From Gordionus sp. m RMFG-2023 (taxonomy: Eukaryota; Nematomorpha; Gordioida; Chordodea; Parachordodidae): DNA of 64,000 bases. A program made the position numbers and the translations under genes. Positions 36,965 to 48,195 of this stretch are shown piece after piece. Every line of letters starts with the position of its first letter. Position 1 is the first letter of the stretch. The notes beneath the pieces are model-generated. The model saw only the letters and a list, made by a program, of their open reading frames with translations. It made no database searches and was not told where the DNA came from. The DNA lies in NCBI RefSeq assembly GCF_954871325.1, contig NC_088775.1, forward strand, positions 13,059,561 through 13,123,560, in the 5' to 3' direction.

Positions 36965-38188
36965 GTACGTTTAAAAAAACCAATCATATAACATACAATT
37001 ATAATTTTTTTTAAAAGGGAAGGGAGTACATTTATGTGTATATTTTGTTTAGTCAATCTGAATTATTAAACACAGGCTGGACATAAAGGACAATAAAACA
37101 TTATTTTATTCACTATGTTTTTAATTGCGCGTAAATACTTCCACGTTACTGTCATCGATTATCATAATTGGGGTCTTTTGAGCAATATATATCCGTTACA
37201 TTGACTGTTGTCTTAATCATTTTGGGTCTCTCTTTCAGAATATATTCATTTTTTTTATATCACTTACAATACCATAGGTGTGACAATTTTTAGATACCAA
37301 AATTTATAGCATAACATGTAAGATATTCATTCTTAAAATAGATAGGGCACCTTTACCGATAATGGATTGCACGAAGCCCACATATTTTATTTATATATAT
37401 ACAATGTAAATAATTTGAACTAAAATTCATTATTACAGTAAAGGTTATGCATCTGATTTGAGAAAAAAAGGCACCTAAGATGCTAAAAGTGCACTGTATA
37501 TTTAATATGTAATAATAATCAAAGGCTAGAACATAAGTATAATAACTTTGCAGATGTTAAGTATTCATCAAAATTATGCTGGTTCCTCGAGGAACGATTA
37601 AAAAAGCATTGTTAATGTTAAACTTTTTAAAAAGAAAACACCTATTTTTATCACTAAATTAAATTTGAATGCGCAAGAGTCTTCTTAAAAAATAACTGAC
37701 CCCTTTATTGATTTCAAATTAAATTTTTAGGAGAATTCGATAGATATTTGAGTTAGGGACCAATTTCAATGCGGAGTAAACTCACCAATAGATGAAAACA
37801 CATTTATTTGATAGAAAATTTGAATACACCCCCCCCCCCCCTCAAACTAAACAAAATATTTTGCCTAGTCCTAGCTGACTGGAGAACTCATGACGTAACT
37901 CGAACATTAGCTGTTTATAGATTTCAAAATAGTTAGTGGGTATAATCAGAACGATAACGGTCAGAATTCACATGGTTATATGATAATAATCATGTTAAAT
38001 GAGTAGGAACAGGAACATTCCAGAAGAAATCCATAGATTTTGAAGGAACGAATTTAGAGTTAAGCCATTGAATTCCGGTAATTAAAAAAAATAAAATGTA
38101 AACTTTATTAATTATTACAACTTTACTAAAGGTTGAAAAAAAATCTCAAAAAATTTTAAGCAAAAATCGTTGAAGATTTTTTTTGCAG
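36965..38188. other. AT-rich stretch, no gene seen
   Basis: Contains a C homopolymer at 37830-37842. It leads into a pyrimidine-rich stretch and possible splice acceptor at 38180-38188 described next. Confidence 0.35.
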
Positions 38189-38358
38189 AACAGATTTTCG
38201 ATCAAATTTTACATAAAAATATTAACTTTGGCAAATTTAACAAATATAAAAAAACATGCATAAGAAATAACAAATTATGTGAGTTTATATTGCAATTGAC
38301 ACCAAGTCAAGAGGGGAATGAGTTACTAGGGCAATGGAAATTTAATTTAATGACTTAG
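38189..38358 (+). CDS. Candidate terminal exon of an unknown gene
   Basis: A canonical acceptor (TTTTTTTTGCAG) is followed by 170 bases open to a TAG stop at 38356. The frame includes KKTCIRNNKLCEFILQL, then TPSQEGNELLGQWKF; it is less A/T-skewed than nearby DNA and has no stops. No family is recognised and no upstream exon was identified. It may be a real last exon or a chance frame; splice support is the main argument. Confidence 0.25.
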
Positions 38359-41122
38359 ATTGCAAGTCTTTGACGAAGATAAAATCCTTGGATCTTCTGT
38401 TTTGACTGAAATTTGCCTAGTCATTTATAAAAAAAAAATCTAAAATAACGATAAAGTTAATTTAAAAAAAAGTATTAAATTTATAATTTGGAAATTAAAA
38501 TCATGCAATATTACTTCGGTTTGAGGTGGGGGGGGGGAGTTGTTATGCCCATTTTTATCAAAAAATAAAATAACCAAGTATATTCAGTTATTCACATTCC
38601 TGATTATATATTTTTGTTTCATACCAAAATAGGTATATTATAGATTTATTTCGCGTTATTGTGGGAAGAGAGAAAGTGAACTCTAATGACTTTAATATAA
38701 AAATAGATGTTTTCTTTTTAAAAAGTTTAATTGTTTTGTTTTGTAAAATTAGTTAGGTCATTATAAGAGAAATATTTTAAAATGAAACACGTTTAAATTC
38801 CAATTCCCCAACTCTACCCCAAAAATATTTATCTCTTTAGATGTCATTACAACTCTAGAAGAAAATGACTCCTACCCTCCCTCAGTTAATATAGACACGG
38901 AAATTAGTAATTAATACTCATTATTTATAGGATTATTTCCACATGAAAACACCGAAAAATCATGTTTGATAATGATTAAAAAATTCATTAAAAAGTTTTT
39001 TTAAAAATATAAATTAAGTTGATTATATTTTTATATATTAAATATATAAAAGCATAGAGCCTGTTCAAAAAACTTTTTTTCTTTATATATGTTATTAATA
39101 TTTTGGCCAAATTTTTATGACGCAAGTAAAATACAAATGTTAGTTTTTTTTCGTTAAAAGCATATCATTCTTAAATTAAATGTCAAATGTGTTAGTCTAA
39201 AAATATAATTGACAGAATGTTATAAATTATAGAGTGAAATTTAATTAGTTGAGATAATCCGACACCTTGTTTATTTTATAACTATGATAAATTTCGAGTA
39301 GCATTTTATAAATAACCAATATTGTTAAAAATACATAGTGATAGCTAAACTTTGAACACAGGAGATAACTTTAAATAATGGTTCTCTTACTATCACTATT
39401 ACAACATGTATGATATACATAGTGAACTGCAATTAATATTAAGACTTTATAATTTGTTGGTAAAATATTTTAGACTATAAAATAAATCTTTAGCATGTTA
39501 ATGCCGTTTTAAAATCTCGTTTTTAAATATTAATCATTTTGCAAGATGTGCCGCTAACTGAAATTATTTATAAAAATGATATTAGTTTTTACCTTCTAAC
39601 TCCTTTAGAACTTACTAATTATTTTCTTAGTCCTTTATTTTATTTCTTATTTTCTTTCAAAGCAAAATTATACACTCTTTATTAAAACTTTATTTAAAAA
39701 AGTAGAATAATTAAAATATAATGAATTCAGCCTTTTTATATATATAATTAATAAGTTAGATTATAAATATAAATAATAAAAATAATATTTATGAATAATT
39801 TTCCAACTAAATAAATCAGGTCTCATCTCATGAGTCTCACAATTTAATCATTGATTAAATGATATATATATATAATAAAAAAAAACACTCACAATTGGTA
39901 TCAGCCCAAAAATTATTGCGCGTGAACAAAAATAAAATAAAACACCAATCATAACAAATCAATTTGGGATTATTTAAAAAAAAATTGTATACCTTTCTTT
40001 CACTAATAAACAATTTCACTAAAGAAATAAAAAACTAAACAAATTTTTAATATTTCTAAAAAAAATAGTTTATCTTATAATAATTTCATATAATTTTGTG
40101 CTGTGTCTTAAAATTCACGAAAAAGAGCATCATTGTTTTTCATACAGAAAAATGATTAAGAAAATAGAATCTTGTTACATATACAATCGTCGGTGAATAG
40201 CCATATAACGAAAAATGATTTTATATTTTGGTTATAAAAGGAATTTGCTCTCTGAAACCTAATAAGGGCTAATGGGAATAGTGTTAAAATTGGAACGAAG
40301 ACCTTAAACGTGCTAGAGTATTGTTCCAAATATTTAGAATGATAATATTCACAAATTTTTATCTTTATCTCATCAGCTTGACATTACCAAAAAACATATA
40401 TATATATGGGTTAAGATAATTTTTCTAATTGGGTTATTCACCTACCTATTCGTTTGTAGCATGAGCCAAATGCTTGAAAACGCAATGATGGGATAGCGAC
40501 CTTTGACATTTATTTGCTTATATCATCCTAATATTTTACTTGCAGATCTAAATCCCTTTATCTTTAAAAAGAACTCTTAATTTCCCTTTGGTAGTTTGTT
40601 CTAAAAAAAAAAATTTATATCTCACCTTTATTTTAATTTTACTTTATTCTTTATTTAACTAATTGGCAAAAATATAGAAAAAACAATTTAAAAATAGAAT
40701 ACTCACAAAAGGAGTATTTAGAAAATAATAATTTATTTTGTTTTTTCTTCTTTTTATATCAATTATTATAAAATGAATTTTGCATTCAAATATTTTTAAT
40801 TTTTAGACAAAAACATATCAAAAAGTATCTGAAAACAGATAGAGATACCTCCACAATAGTATCTAGATAAAGACCCCTTTATAAATTTTGCATAGAGATA
40901 CAGGTAATTTGAACCCGATTTAGCTATAATGAACCTTTCATATTTTAGGGAAATAATCCTTCTATTATTTTATATATATTAACATAAAAGCCAATAAATG
41001 TTACCTTTATTATATTTTCAATGAAACATAAATAATTACCTTTTAAAAGGGAATTAAATATTTCTATTAAAAAAATTATATAGCTGAAATTGATGTATTT
41101 TTAAAAATGTGAAAATCTGGTT
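38359..41122. other. AT-rich intergenic stretch, nothing recognised
   Basis: About 2.8 kb with no open frame of interest. There is a G run at 38529-38538 and a TA dinucleotide tract near 39862. No terminal repeats or coding blocks were found. Confidence 0.4.
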
Positions 41123-41336
41123 AAGTGCTATTAAACGACTCGATTTTGGCCGATTTTTAAAAACGGCTAACTCTATATTTTATCCAGAAAGATATTACGC
41201 AAGACTGAAGATTTTGCTAATAGATGGCACAAAGGGTTAGACATCTATTAGTAAAATCTACAGGCTTAGGCAATATTTTTCTTACAAAAATATTGGGTTA
41301 TCCGTTTTAAAAAATTGACTCAAATCAGCAATACTA
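41123..41336. mobile_element. Hairpin MITE, hAT-type, copy 2
   Basis: A 214-bp near-palindrome with a perfect 8-bp TSD, atctggtt (41115-41122 and 41337-41344). Arms contain TCCAGAAAGATATTACGCAA and its inverse, with a loop near 41230. It shares the arm and loop sequence (GCTAATAGATG) with copy 1 at 1185. The left end AAGTGCTA against TAGTATTG on the right suggests a TAGTGTTG-type terminal repeat. Confidence 0.8.
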
Positions 41337-42041
41337 ATCTGGTTGGATAATATTTAATTTACTGAATTTTTTTTTTATTTCTTAAATTCTTACCCCAAAA
41401 ACATTTATTTTTAGTAGAGTTTGAAAAAAAAATCTTAAATTTATAAACAAAATTTTTAAAAAGATTCTGATTTCATCTTAAAAGGCTTTTTATGCAAGAA
41501 AATTAACAAATAATTAACTTATCAAAAAGAATTTTAAAAAATAATTTTGCCATTTTTAGTTAAAATTTGGTCAAAAAAAAATCTCACTTCTTCAAAAAAA
41601 AAAATCTATTTTTCAAACTTTATTTTTTGATAATAAGAATACTGCCCATTTTTGAAATTTACTGCCCGAACCCGAATTATACTGCCTAAAACATTAATTT
41701 TTTGACATTTTGATTAATTTAATGTTCAACAAAAATTATAACCGAAAGAAAAATACACCTAATTTAAAACTTTATAGATTACATTACAATACAACAGTTA
41801 GTTGTAAATTTAATTTAAGTCTGCTTAAATCAAACATGTTACCTTTTTAGCAAACTAAATATTGTGTTTGCTACACCCTAAATTAAATATACCTGATATT
41901 AACACCATTTCTGTTCCATCACTAGATATAAACTTGCTTGAAGTAAGTGGGAAGGTGCGAATTGTATTTATTACCCATTTACATGATTTTTTAGGGAGAC
42001 ATATTATAGGCATTAGTGAGGAGGAATAAAGGGCTAATTAG
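41337..42041. other. AT-rich spacer between two MITEs
   Basis: No coding or repeat signal other than A and T runs. Confidence 0.4.
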
Positions 42042-42263
42042 TAGTGTTGTTAAAAAATCCGATTTGAATCGATTCTTAAAAATAGTTCGTTAAATATCTT
42101 AGCCAAAATAATATTATGCAAACCTCGACATTTGGCAAATAGATGTCCAAGTCTTTCTGACATCTTTTAGCAAAATCTATAGACTTACATAATATTATTT
42201 TGGTTATGATCTTAATCAGGACATTTTTAAAAATCGACTCGAATCGAGCTTTTTCCAACACTA
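42042..42263. mobile_element. Hairpin MITE, hAT-type, copy 3
   Basis: A 222-bp near-palindrome with terminal repeats TAGTGTTGTTAAAAAATC and the inverse of TAGTGTTGGAAAAAGC. Flanks ctaattag and gtaattaa match at 6 of 8 positions. Arms carry GCCAAAATAATATTATGCAA and its inverse. The minus-strand 61-codon frame here is produced by the palindrome and is not a gene. Confidence 0.75.
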
Positions 42264-42961
42264 GTAATTAATACCCATAGAATAAAAAAGTAGCGCCCAT
42301 TATTTTTTTTAGAAATTTTTAAGCGCCCATAAATGTATTTAAATTATATTTTGTGATACATTTTATTTCATTTTTATTAAACGATAACTTTAAAGTAGCT
42401 AAAACGTTCATATCCATTTATTAAACAAAGCCAAAAATTATCTCTTACGACTATTATACCCAATAATTAAAAAAAATCATCAGCTTTTAATTCCCAACTG
42501 AATAAATTAAAAATATCTGATTCCTCTGACATCGATTAACATGTATTGGGATGCAGACTTTTACGGGGATTTTGAATCTGTCAATTTTATAATATAATGA
42601 AGACCATTTTAAAATTTGGATAATCTGATTGACCTGAAATGTATTTCAGTAAGTATAAAGTAACCACATTATGAATTTTAAAATATTTCCCGCGAAACCT
42701 TATAATTTATAGTGATTATGAATTTTTCATATAAATAAATAGAAAAAATACAAGAAATGGCGAAAATTGTCTGAAATTCATAGGGTATGTACTCTATCCA
42801 TCCTGGAATACATTTTCGGTCAAATAAATTTTTCAAATTTGAAAATCGCATTAAATAAATGATTTAAAAATGAGAGTTCCATATCCCAATACGGCATATA
42901 TATTTAATTAACCTATGATAATCAAACCTTAGCTCTAATCTATGTTTAAAAAAATAATTAT
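42264..42961. other. AT-rich stretch upstream of candidate exons
   Basis: No exon could be fixed. A short ATG frame at 42541-42597 (MYWDADFYGDFESVNF) and a good donor motif (A|GTAAGT) near 42650 are suggestive because the next 1.2 kb looks exonic, but frames and splice sites do not link up. Confidence 0.25.
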
Positions 42962-43234
42962 TATTATGTACAAAGAAGCTATGATCCGAGAAAAGGTATA
43001 CATATTGCAACATTTCTTGGTAGCTTTCTCATCCTGATCCTATGCTTCATAATATACAAGGACAAGAAAAAAGTAATTTTATGTTTCAAGCGATCTATAA
43101 TGAATGATAATTACAATCTTTCTTATCTCGAAAAATGTAAACAAAATTGTAAATGTTGTGATTCATGTTTAGATCGTAAACCAAGGAGCAATAATGTTTA
43201 TGGGATGCGCAAAACAGGTCAATTTAATCGTTAA
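42962..43234 (+). CDS. Candidate exon of an unknown single-pass membrane protein
   Basis: A 90-codon frame open to a TAA stop. A basic start (YDPRKG) is followed by a hydrophobic segment of about 20 residues (IHIATFLGSFLILILC through FIIY), then basic residues (KDKKK) and a cysteine cluster CKQNCKCCDSC. This is the layout of a transmembrane helix with a cytosolic tail. There is no in-frame ATG before the helix, so if real it is an internal or terminal exon; a possible acceptor lies near 42975. The base composition is unlike the flanks. I do not recognise the family. A donor may precede the stop, linking to the exon at 43962. Confidence 0.4.
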   Translation, partial: YYVQRSYDPRKGIHIATFLGSFLILILCFIIYKDKKKVILCFKRSIMNDNYNLSYLEKCKQNCKCCDSCLDRKPRSNNVYGMRKTGQFNR

Positions 43235-43379
43235 TATTTGTTTACAAGCCAAGCCTGAACCCCGCGTTTAAGCTTTCACTGTTTAAAGAGATAAGGAAAT
43301 AAAATTCTCGCTTTGCATCGAAAGCATTTTATAGCGTTAAAGAAATTGACCAGGCCTAATTATACCTCCAAATTTATTA

Positions 43380-43640
43380 AACGAATCGAATATTTGCATT
43401 GTTCGTATTCAATTCATATACGAATTTTACAAATAATTTCTAGTATTTAGAAATAATTTTGAATATTTGCGAATAACTTGATAGAATAATGGATTTTCAT
43501 TCGTATTCGATTTGAATTTCCGAATCTAAATTTTTTATTATTCGTATTCGTAAAATACAAATCGAATATCGAATAATTCTTGACATAATAGTCCCAATAA
43601 TGAATTCATATCGAATTTATCTAAGCCTAGCCATGCCATT
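43380..43640. repeat. Tract of reiterated CGAAT motifs
   Basis: The sequence holds many copies of ATTCGTATTCG and CGAATATTCG-like words on both strands, for example near 43410, 43500 and 43545. Such reiterated palindromic words are seen in subterminal regions of some hAT MITEs. It lies between two candidate exons, so it would be intronic. The ends are not defined. Confidence 0.4.
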
Positions 43641-43961
43641 TAATTGAATTAATACTAGAGCCTTTTTTTGGTTTGTTTATGAAAAGAAATAAGAATATAA
43701 AAATTTGCTTGAAATAAATGCCATTTACAGTCATAGACTATTTAAATTTATTTAGGAATGTCAACAACCGTAGAAAATAGTTTAATATTCATTATTCGAA
43801 ATAAAAAGCAAATAAATGGTAATGTGTTAAGTTTACAATTATATAGAGGAATTAGATAGATAAAACTTTCTGTTTAAATTTTTAAATGATAAATAATTAA
43901 TATATCTTCATTTCTAAAAAAATCGATAATAATAGATTCGCGCATTAAATTATACTCTCAG

Positions 43962-44207
43962 ATGCTAAAACATAATCGACAAGAGCAAGTTGCGGAATTT
44001 CCAGATGCCATTAAATTTTATAACAATCAAACATACAATTATATCATGAAAGCGGGACTCGGTGCCGCCATAGTGCCAATGTATTCATCGTTTACTCCGT
44101 TAAATGCAACCGATAACTACAAATTACTTTTGCTACTGACTGATTCGAATTATTCGTCTATTTATTATCCCGGACATAATAGTTTAAAAAGTGACGATGA
44201 AGAATAG
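43962..44207 (+). CDS. Candidate terminal exon of an unknown gene
   Basis: The frame follows a plausible acceptor (ATTATACTCTCAG) and runs 81 codons to TAG. It includes QEQVAEFPDAIKFYNNQTYN, AGLGAAIVPMYSS, and an acidic end, SLKSDDEE. Codon use and base composition stand out from the AT-rich flanks, and a polyadenylation signal follows at once (44211-44216). The protein family is not recognised. It may belong with the membrane-protein exon at 42962-43234, which would make it part of the cytosolic tail, but a phase-consistent splice between them could not be proved. Confidence 0.45.
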   Translation: MLKHNRQEQVAEFPDAIKFYNNQTYNYIMKAGLGAAIVPMYSSFTPLNATDNYKLLLLLTDSNYSSIYYPGHNSLKSDDEE

Positions 44208-44210
44208 CGG

Positions 44211-44216
44211 AATAAA
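44211..44216 (+). terminator. Polyadenylation signal for the candidate gene
   Basis: AATAAA lies 4 bases after the TAG of the candidate exon at 43962-44207, which supports that frame as a transcript end. Confidence 0.4.
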
Positions 44217-44942
44217 TTTATAATTATAAATCTTATGATTAATATGCTCATTTTTTAAATATTTTAAAATATTATAAATACTTTAAATGTTGACTAATTT
44301 TGTAAATTTCTAGTCAAAAAACTATGAAAGGCAATTTATTTACTAGCCATATGAAAGCAATGAAAAATATGTTTTTTAAAATCTTTGTATGTATTTGGAC
44401 ACCCTTTAATAAATATACTTATTTCGGGGACTGGTCTTGTCAGATGCTTCCACAAACCCTTAAAATAACAATTTATTCCCACCCCTCTCAAAAATTTTAC
44501 ACCCCCACTACTTCTACCAAACTAAAATTAGTTTTAAAAAAGGAAATCCAAAGAAAAATGAATTACGACATGGTCATCATAATTATCTTCCCCCTTCCAA
44601 ATTTAATGATGATCTTACACCTCTCGCACCGTCGCTGGCTCATATTATGAGTTTAATTTACACATTAATATAATTATATATATTTTTTAAGAAATAAATA
44701 GATTTTATAATGAGGAAAATTATCAATAAATTTTGAGAAAGTTTAAGTATTTTAGTTTTCTTAATTATTACCTTTGCCATTGATCCAAATAAACAAAATT
44801 TATAGAACAATAAAACTAACATAAATTATTTTTTCTTATGACAAAATAGTTATGCTAAAGTTTATTGCTTATAATTTGGTTTTATTATATTATATTGACA
44901 AAAGAAAAGGTGCCAAATTAAAGTTACGGAAATATCTCAAAC
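44217..44942. other. AT-rich stretch left of the MULE
   Basis: A 108-codon frame at 44324-44650 has no recognisable motif and a biased Lys/Thr composition. No splice or polyadenylation evidence supports it. Confidence 0.3.
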
Positions 44943-44952
44943 GGTAATAGGG

Positions 44953-45060
44953 AAAAAACCCCTGGAAAAAAAACCCCTGGAAAAAAACCCTGGATAAAAA
45001 CCACCGGAAAAAAACACTATGGAAAAAAAACCCCCGGAAAAAACCCCATGAAAAAGAAAT
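44953..45060. repeat. Subterminal repeats of the MULE
   Basis: Six or seven copies of a unit of about 16 bp, CCCCTGGAAAAAAAA with variants, follow the left terminal repeat. One or two inverse copies lie at the right end (about 55430-55460). Such reiterated subterminal words are typical transposase-binding regions. Confidence 0.7.
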
Positions 45061-45292
45061 TTAAATTAAAAAGAAAATCGTTATTTTTTAAAAAATTTTT
45101 CCTCAATTTTCACTTAATTTTTTTAGTGTAACCTAGCAATAATTAATATTGATAAATAATATGCGAATGCCACAATCATTAACAGCTATTAAACTCAAAA
45201 AAAAAACAAAAAATATACGAAAAAATATTCGAAGTAATAATGTCTAAATGTCAAGAACGGGATTTACTTCCTGATCCATTATATATATACAT

Positions 45293-45346
45293 GATTTCGA
45301 AAAGTCTGCTATGAGCGCGGTTAAAACGGTCATTGGTATGATTATT
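45293..45346 (+). pseudogene. MULE transposase, left piece
   Basis: The frame DFEKSAMSAVKTVIG at 45293-45337 matches the second catalytic-acid block of MULE transposases (D-E-A---A---FP). It stops at the boundary of the Ty3-type insertion. The block that normally follows (GC-FHL-Q) lies beyond the insertion at 54610. Confidence 0.6.
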
Positions 45347-45492
45347 GTTGGATTATGCAAATGATGATTATTATGCAAATGATTATTTTTAATATTTAAG
45401 CAAAAACGAAAATATATACTTGATATGAAATAAGTTAAAACATAGATGATTATTCAAAATTAAGAAATGTATTATAATTATATGAACAAGTA

Positions 45493-47254
45493 GGGGAGAC
45501 CAGGGCTAGTCGGCGCAATTTTTGTCAAAATCATCATAGCTCCGAAAATAATGATCAAGATCTTACAAAATACCAATAGATACCTTAAACATCTACCTAT
45601 AAATATATACTGTTATATTTTTTAAATATTTAATAATTATTTTTCTAGAAAGGTTTTAGTAAAAGTCATTTTTTGAACCTAGTAGCCCCGAACCCGTGGT
45701 TAGTCGGATCATCGATGGGGCAAGTCGAATCAAGGGGTTTATTAGGCTTCTTATGGGACAAAAATTTTTTTTCGCAGATTTTAATATATAACTATGATAC
45801 TTTATTTATATAATATTCGATTTATAATAATAACAAATTAAATAACAATCTTTTTTGACAGAGAACTACTCTACATTGACCAATCTTCAAAATTATGAAA
45901 ACTTTTATAATCCTGTTTACATATAATGCACACATCTTTTATTAATGTTTATATTTATTAATAATAAATTTACTCAAAATTTATCTAATTCTATATTTAA
46001 ATATATAACATCATTTGATTTTATTATCAGGCTAAATATAATCTGATAACTAAAATATTCATGTCCAATAAAATGAATTAATTTGCATGTTATATTGTCA
46101 ATTAAAATAGATATATATATAAATATTTGTTTGTAAGATATAATTCATTTTAATTATATTGATATTATTATCAGGCTAAAATTTATATGCTAAAATGTTC
46201 ATATCTAATAAAATGTATTAATTTGAATCATATTATATTGTCAATTAAAAAAAAATATATATATATTATATTTGTTTGCTAGATATAATTAATTTAAATA
46301 ATTGATCTTATTATCAGGCTAAAATTTATATATGCAATATATATAATATCTGTGACAATATATAATATATATTCACAATATGTATATGAAGATTTTAGTT
46401 TGCAAGATATTTATATAGGTCTGATATTATATTAAAATTGAAATGTATTATGAAAAATCAATCACATTAATAAATTTATCTAATAATTATTATTTAATAT
46501 ATTACATTTATAAAATATTATATTATGATTATCTGTACAATATATAATATATTTTCACAATATGTATATGAAGATTTTAGTTTGCAAGATATTTATTTAG
46601 GTCTGATATTATATTAAAATTGAAATGTATTATGAAAAATCAATCACATTAATAAATTTATATAATAATTATTATTTAATATATTACATTTATACAATAT
46701 TATATTTTAACCTGTAATAAATGGTATTTTTCTTAATGAGATATCATTTTCATACAGTTTTATAGTTTATTCATAATCTTTTTTTAATAAAAATTTTACT
46801 ATCTTAAATTTTGCATATATATTTGGGTATCATAAAAATATAATAAAAATTGACTGATTGCGCCGACTAGCCACGATTCTACTAACCTCAATGGTGGTAA
46901 TATTACTAATTTGATCTTAATATATATTTAAGCATTATATATCAATCTGAAACTTTCCCAAATATTGAAATAGATATTTAACTTTCATATAATGTTTATT
47001 TTGTCATGTTTAAACTTTTAATTTTTTAATACAACCTAATAATATAAAGTGAAAATATTGTAATTTTTACGTCAAAAACATGTCATAACGGATAAAATTT
47101 TAAATAGTTAAATATTATAAATTATTTTCATTCCCAATTATGGATATTATAGTTTTCTATTTTAGACTAAATTTCAAATTTTAATCTTAACTGGATTTAA
47201 AATAAAATCCTTTGAACCGACAAGCCCCTTGAGCCGACTAGCCCTGGTCTCCCC
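45493..47254. mobile_element. TA-flanked DNA transposon with TIRs, non-autonomous
   Basis: Terminal repeats GGGGAGACCAGGGCTAGTCGG and the inverse of GGGGAGACCAGGGCTAGTCGG flank 1762 bp, with TA on each side. The uninterrupted 3' LTR reads CAAGTATAGAAATT at the same place, so TA was duplicated on insertion, as in Tc1/mariner and some related groups. No transposase frame is visible. Internal copies of the terminal word (near 45700, 46861 and 47216) show reiterated subterminal motifs. Confidence 0.85.
46349..46712. repeat. 182-bp direct duplication inside the TA-flanked transposon
   Basis: Two adjacent units of about 182 bp share TATGAAGATTTTAGTTTGC, AATGTATTATGAAAAATCAA and the following AT-rich part with only a few differences. 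The duplication is probably internal to this copy or family. Confidence 0.85.
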
Positions 47255-47916
47255 TATAGAAATTATATCTTGTAATATTATTATTCAAATTGAAAAGATT
47301 ATATTTTATGCATAGATATATAAAGCATGAAAAAAATCAGAAAAAATTATTATATTTTTCTTAGATACGAAATTGTTAATTTAAATAATTTTAGTAATCG
47401 ATTGTATTTTACATTAATTAAATTCATTATATTTATCTTTAAATAAATCAATTATTCTCAACTCGTAGTCCTTCTCTAACACACACGACTCTTAAAAGTA
47501 ATGCCGGAGAGAGGAAAATATAAAATAAAATTGAACCAGGGAAGGAAAAGTTCACAAAGGAAAATTTAAGGTAAAAAATATTATAAGTCAATGAAATATT
47601 TATGTTATACGGTATTATTAATAATTATAGTTTTTCTATATTCGATTAATGTCAGTAGAATAATTAAATTTTTTTTAATTAAATTTTTATTAAGTACTCT
47701 GTAATGTATATTGCACAGATAAATATGTGGAATTTTTTAATAGATAACATTTTGTTAATAGTTCTTGTTTTGATGTTTTTAGTTTTTGTATTAGGTATAA
47801 CAATATGAAGAAATACGGCTTATATTAAAATAGAAAGTAGAGAAGTAGAAAAATTGAGAAATTTAATAAGAGAAGAAGCTAAGGTAAGACATATAGATAA
47901 TTACCGATAGATAAGG

Positions 47917-48092
47917 TGCTATAGTTGTGGTCAGCCGGGTCACATGTCCCGACAGTGTGAATTAACCAAAGATTTAAAGTGCGCGAGATGTGGCAAGAAT
48001 AGCCACGTAGCAATAAGATGTAGAATGAATAATTTGATCATGAGATGTACTAATTGTGGTCAGGAAGGACACATACAGGAAAGGTGCAAGAT
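47917..48092 (+). pseudogene. Retroelement gag zinc-knuckle region
   Basis: Three CCHC-type knuckles in a row: CYSCGQPGHMSRQC, CARCGKNSHVAIRC and CTNCGQEGHIQERC. They bind the element's RNA in related elements. They lie upstream of the protease, as expected for the nucleocapsid part of gag. The element is a broken fossil. Confidence 0.85.
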
Positions 48093-48195
48093 TTGATTAG
48101 AAAAGAATTTTGAATTTTATGATAATTTTGTTAATAATAAATTTTTTAATTTTGTTAATTATAAATCATGTAATAATAATAGAAGTAGAGATAAA

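Larger units (their letters stand above)
45347..47497 (+). repeat. 5' LTR (interrupted)
   Basis: It starts TGTTGGATTATGC and ends CGACTCTTAAAA, matching the 3' LTR throughout. The transposon at 45493-47254 splits it; without that it is about 387 bp. Flanking bases (attat on the left of this LTR, tatta on the right of the 3' LTR) are not an exact 5-bp duplication. Confidence 0.85.
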
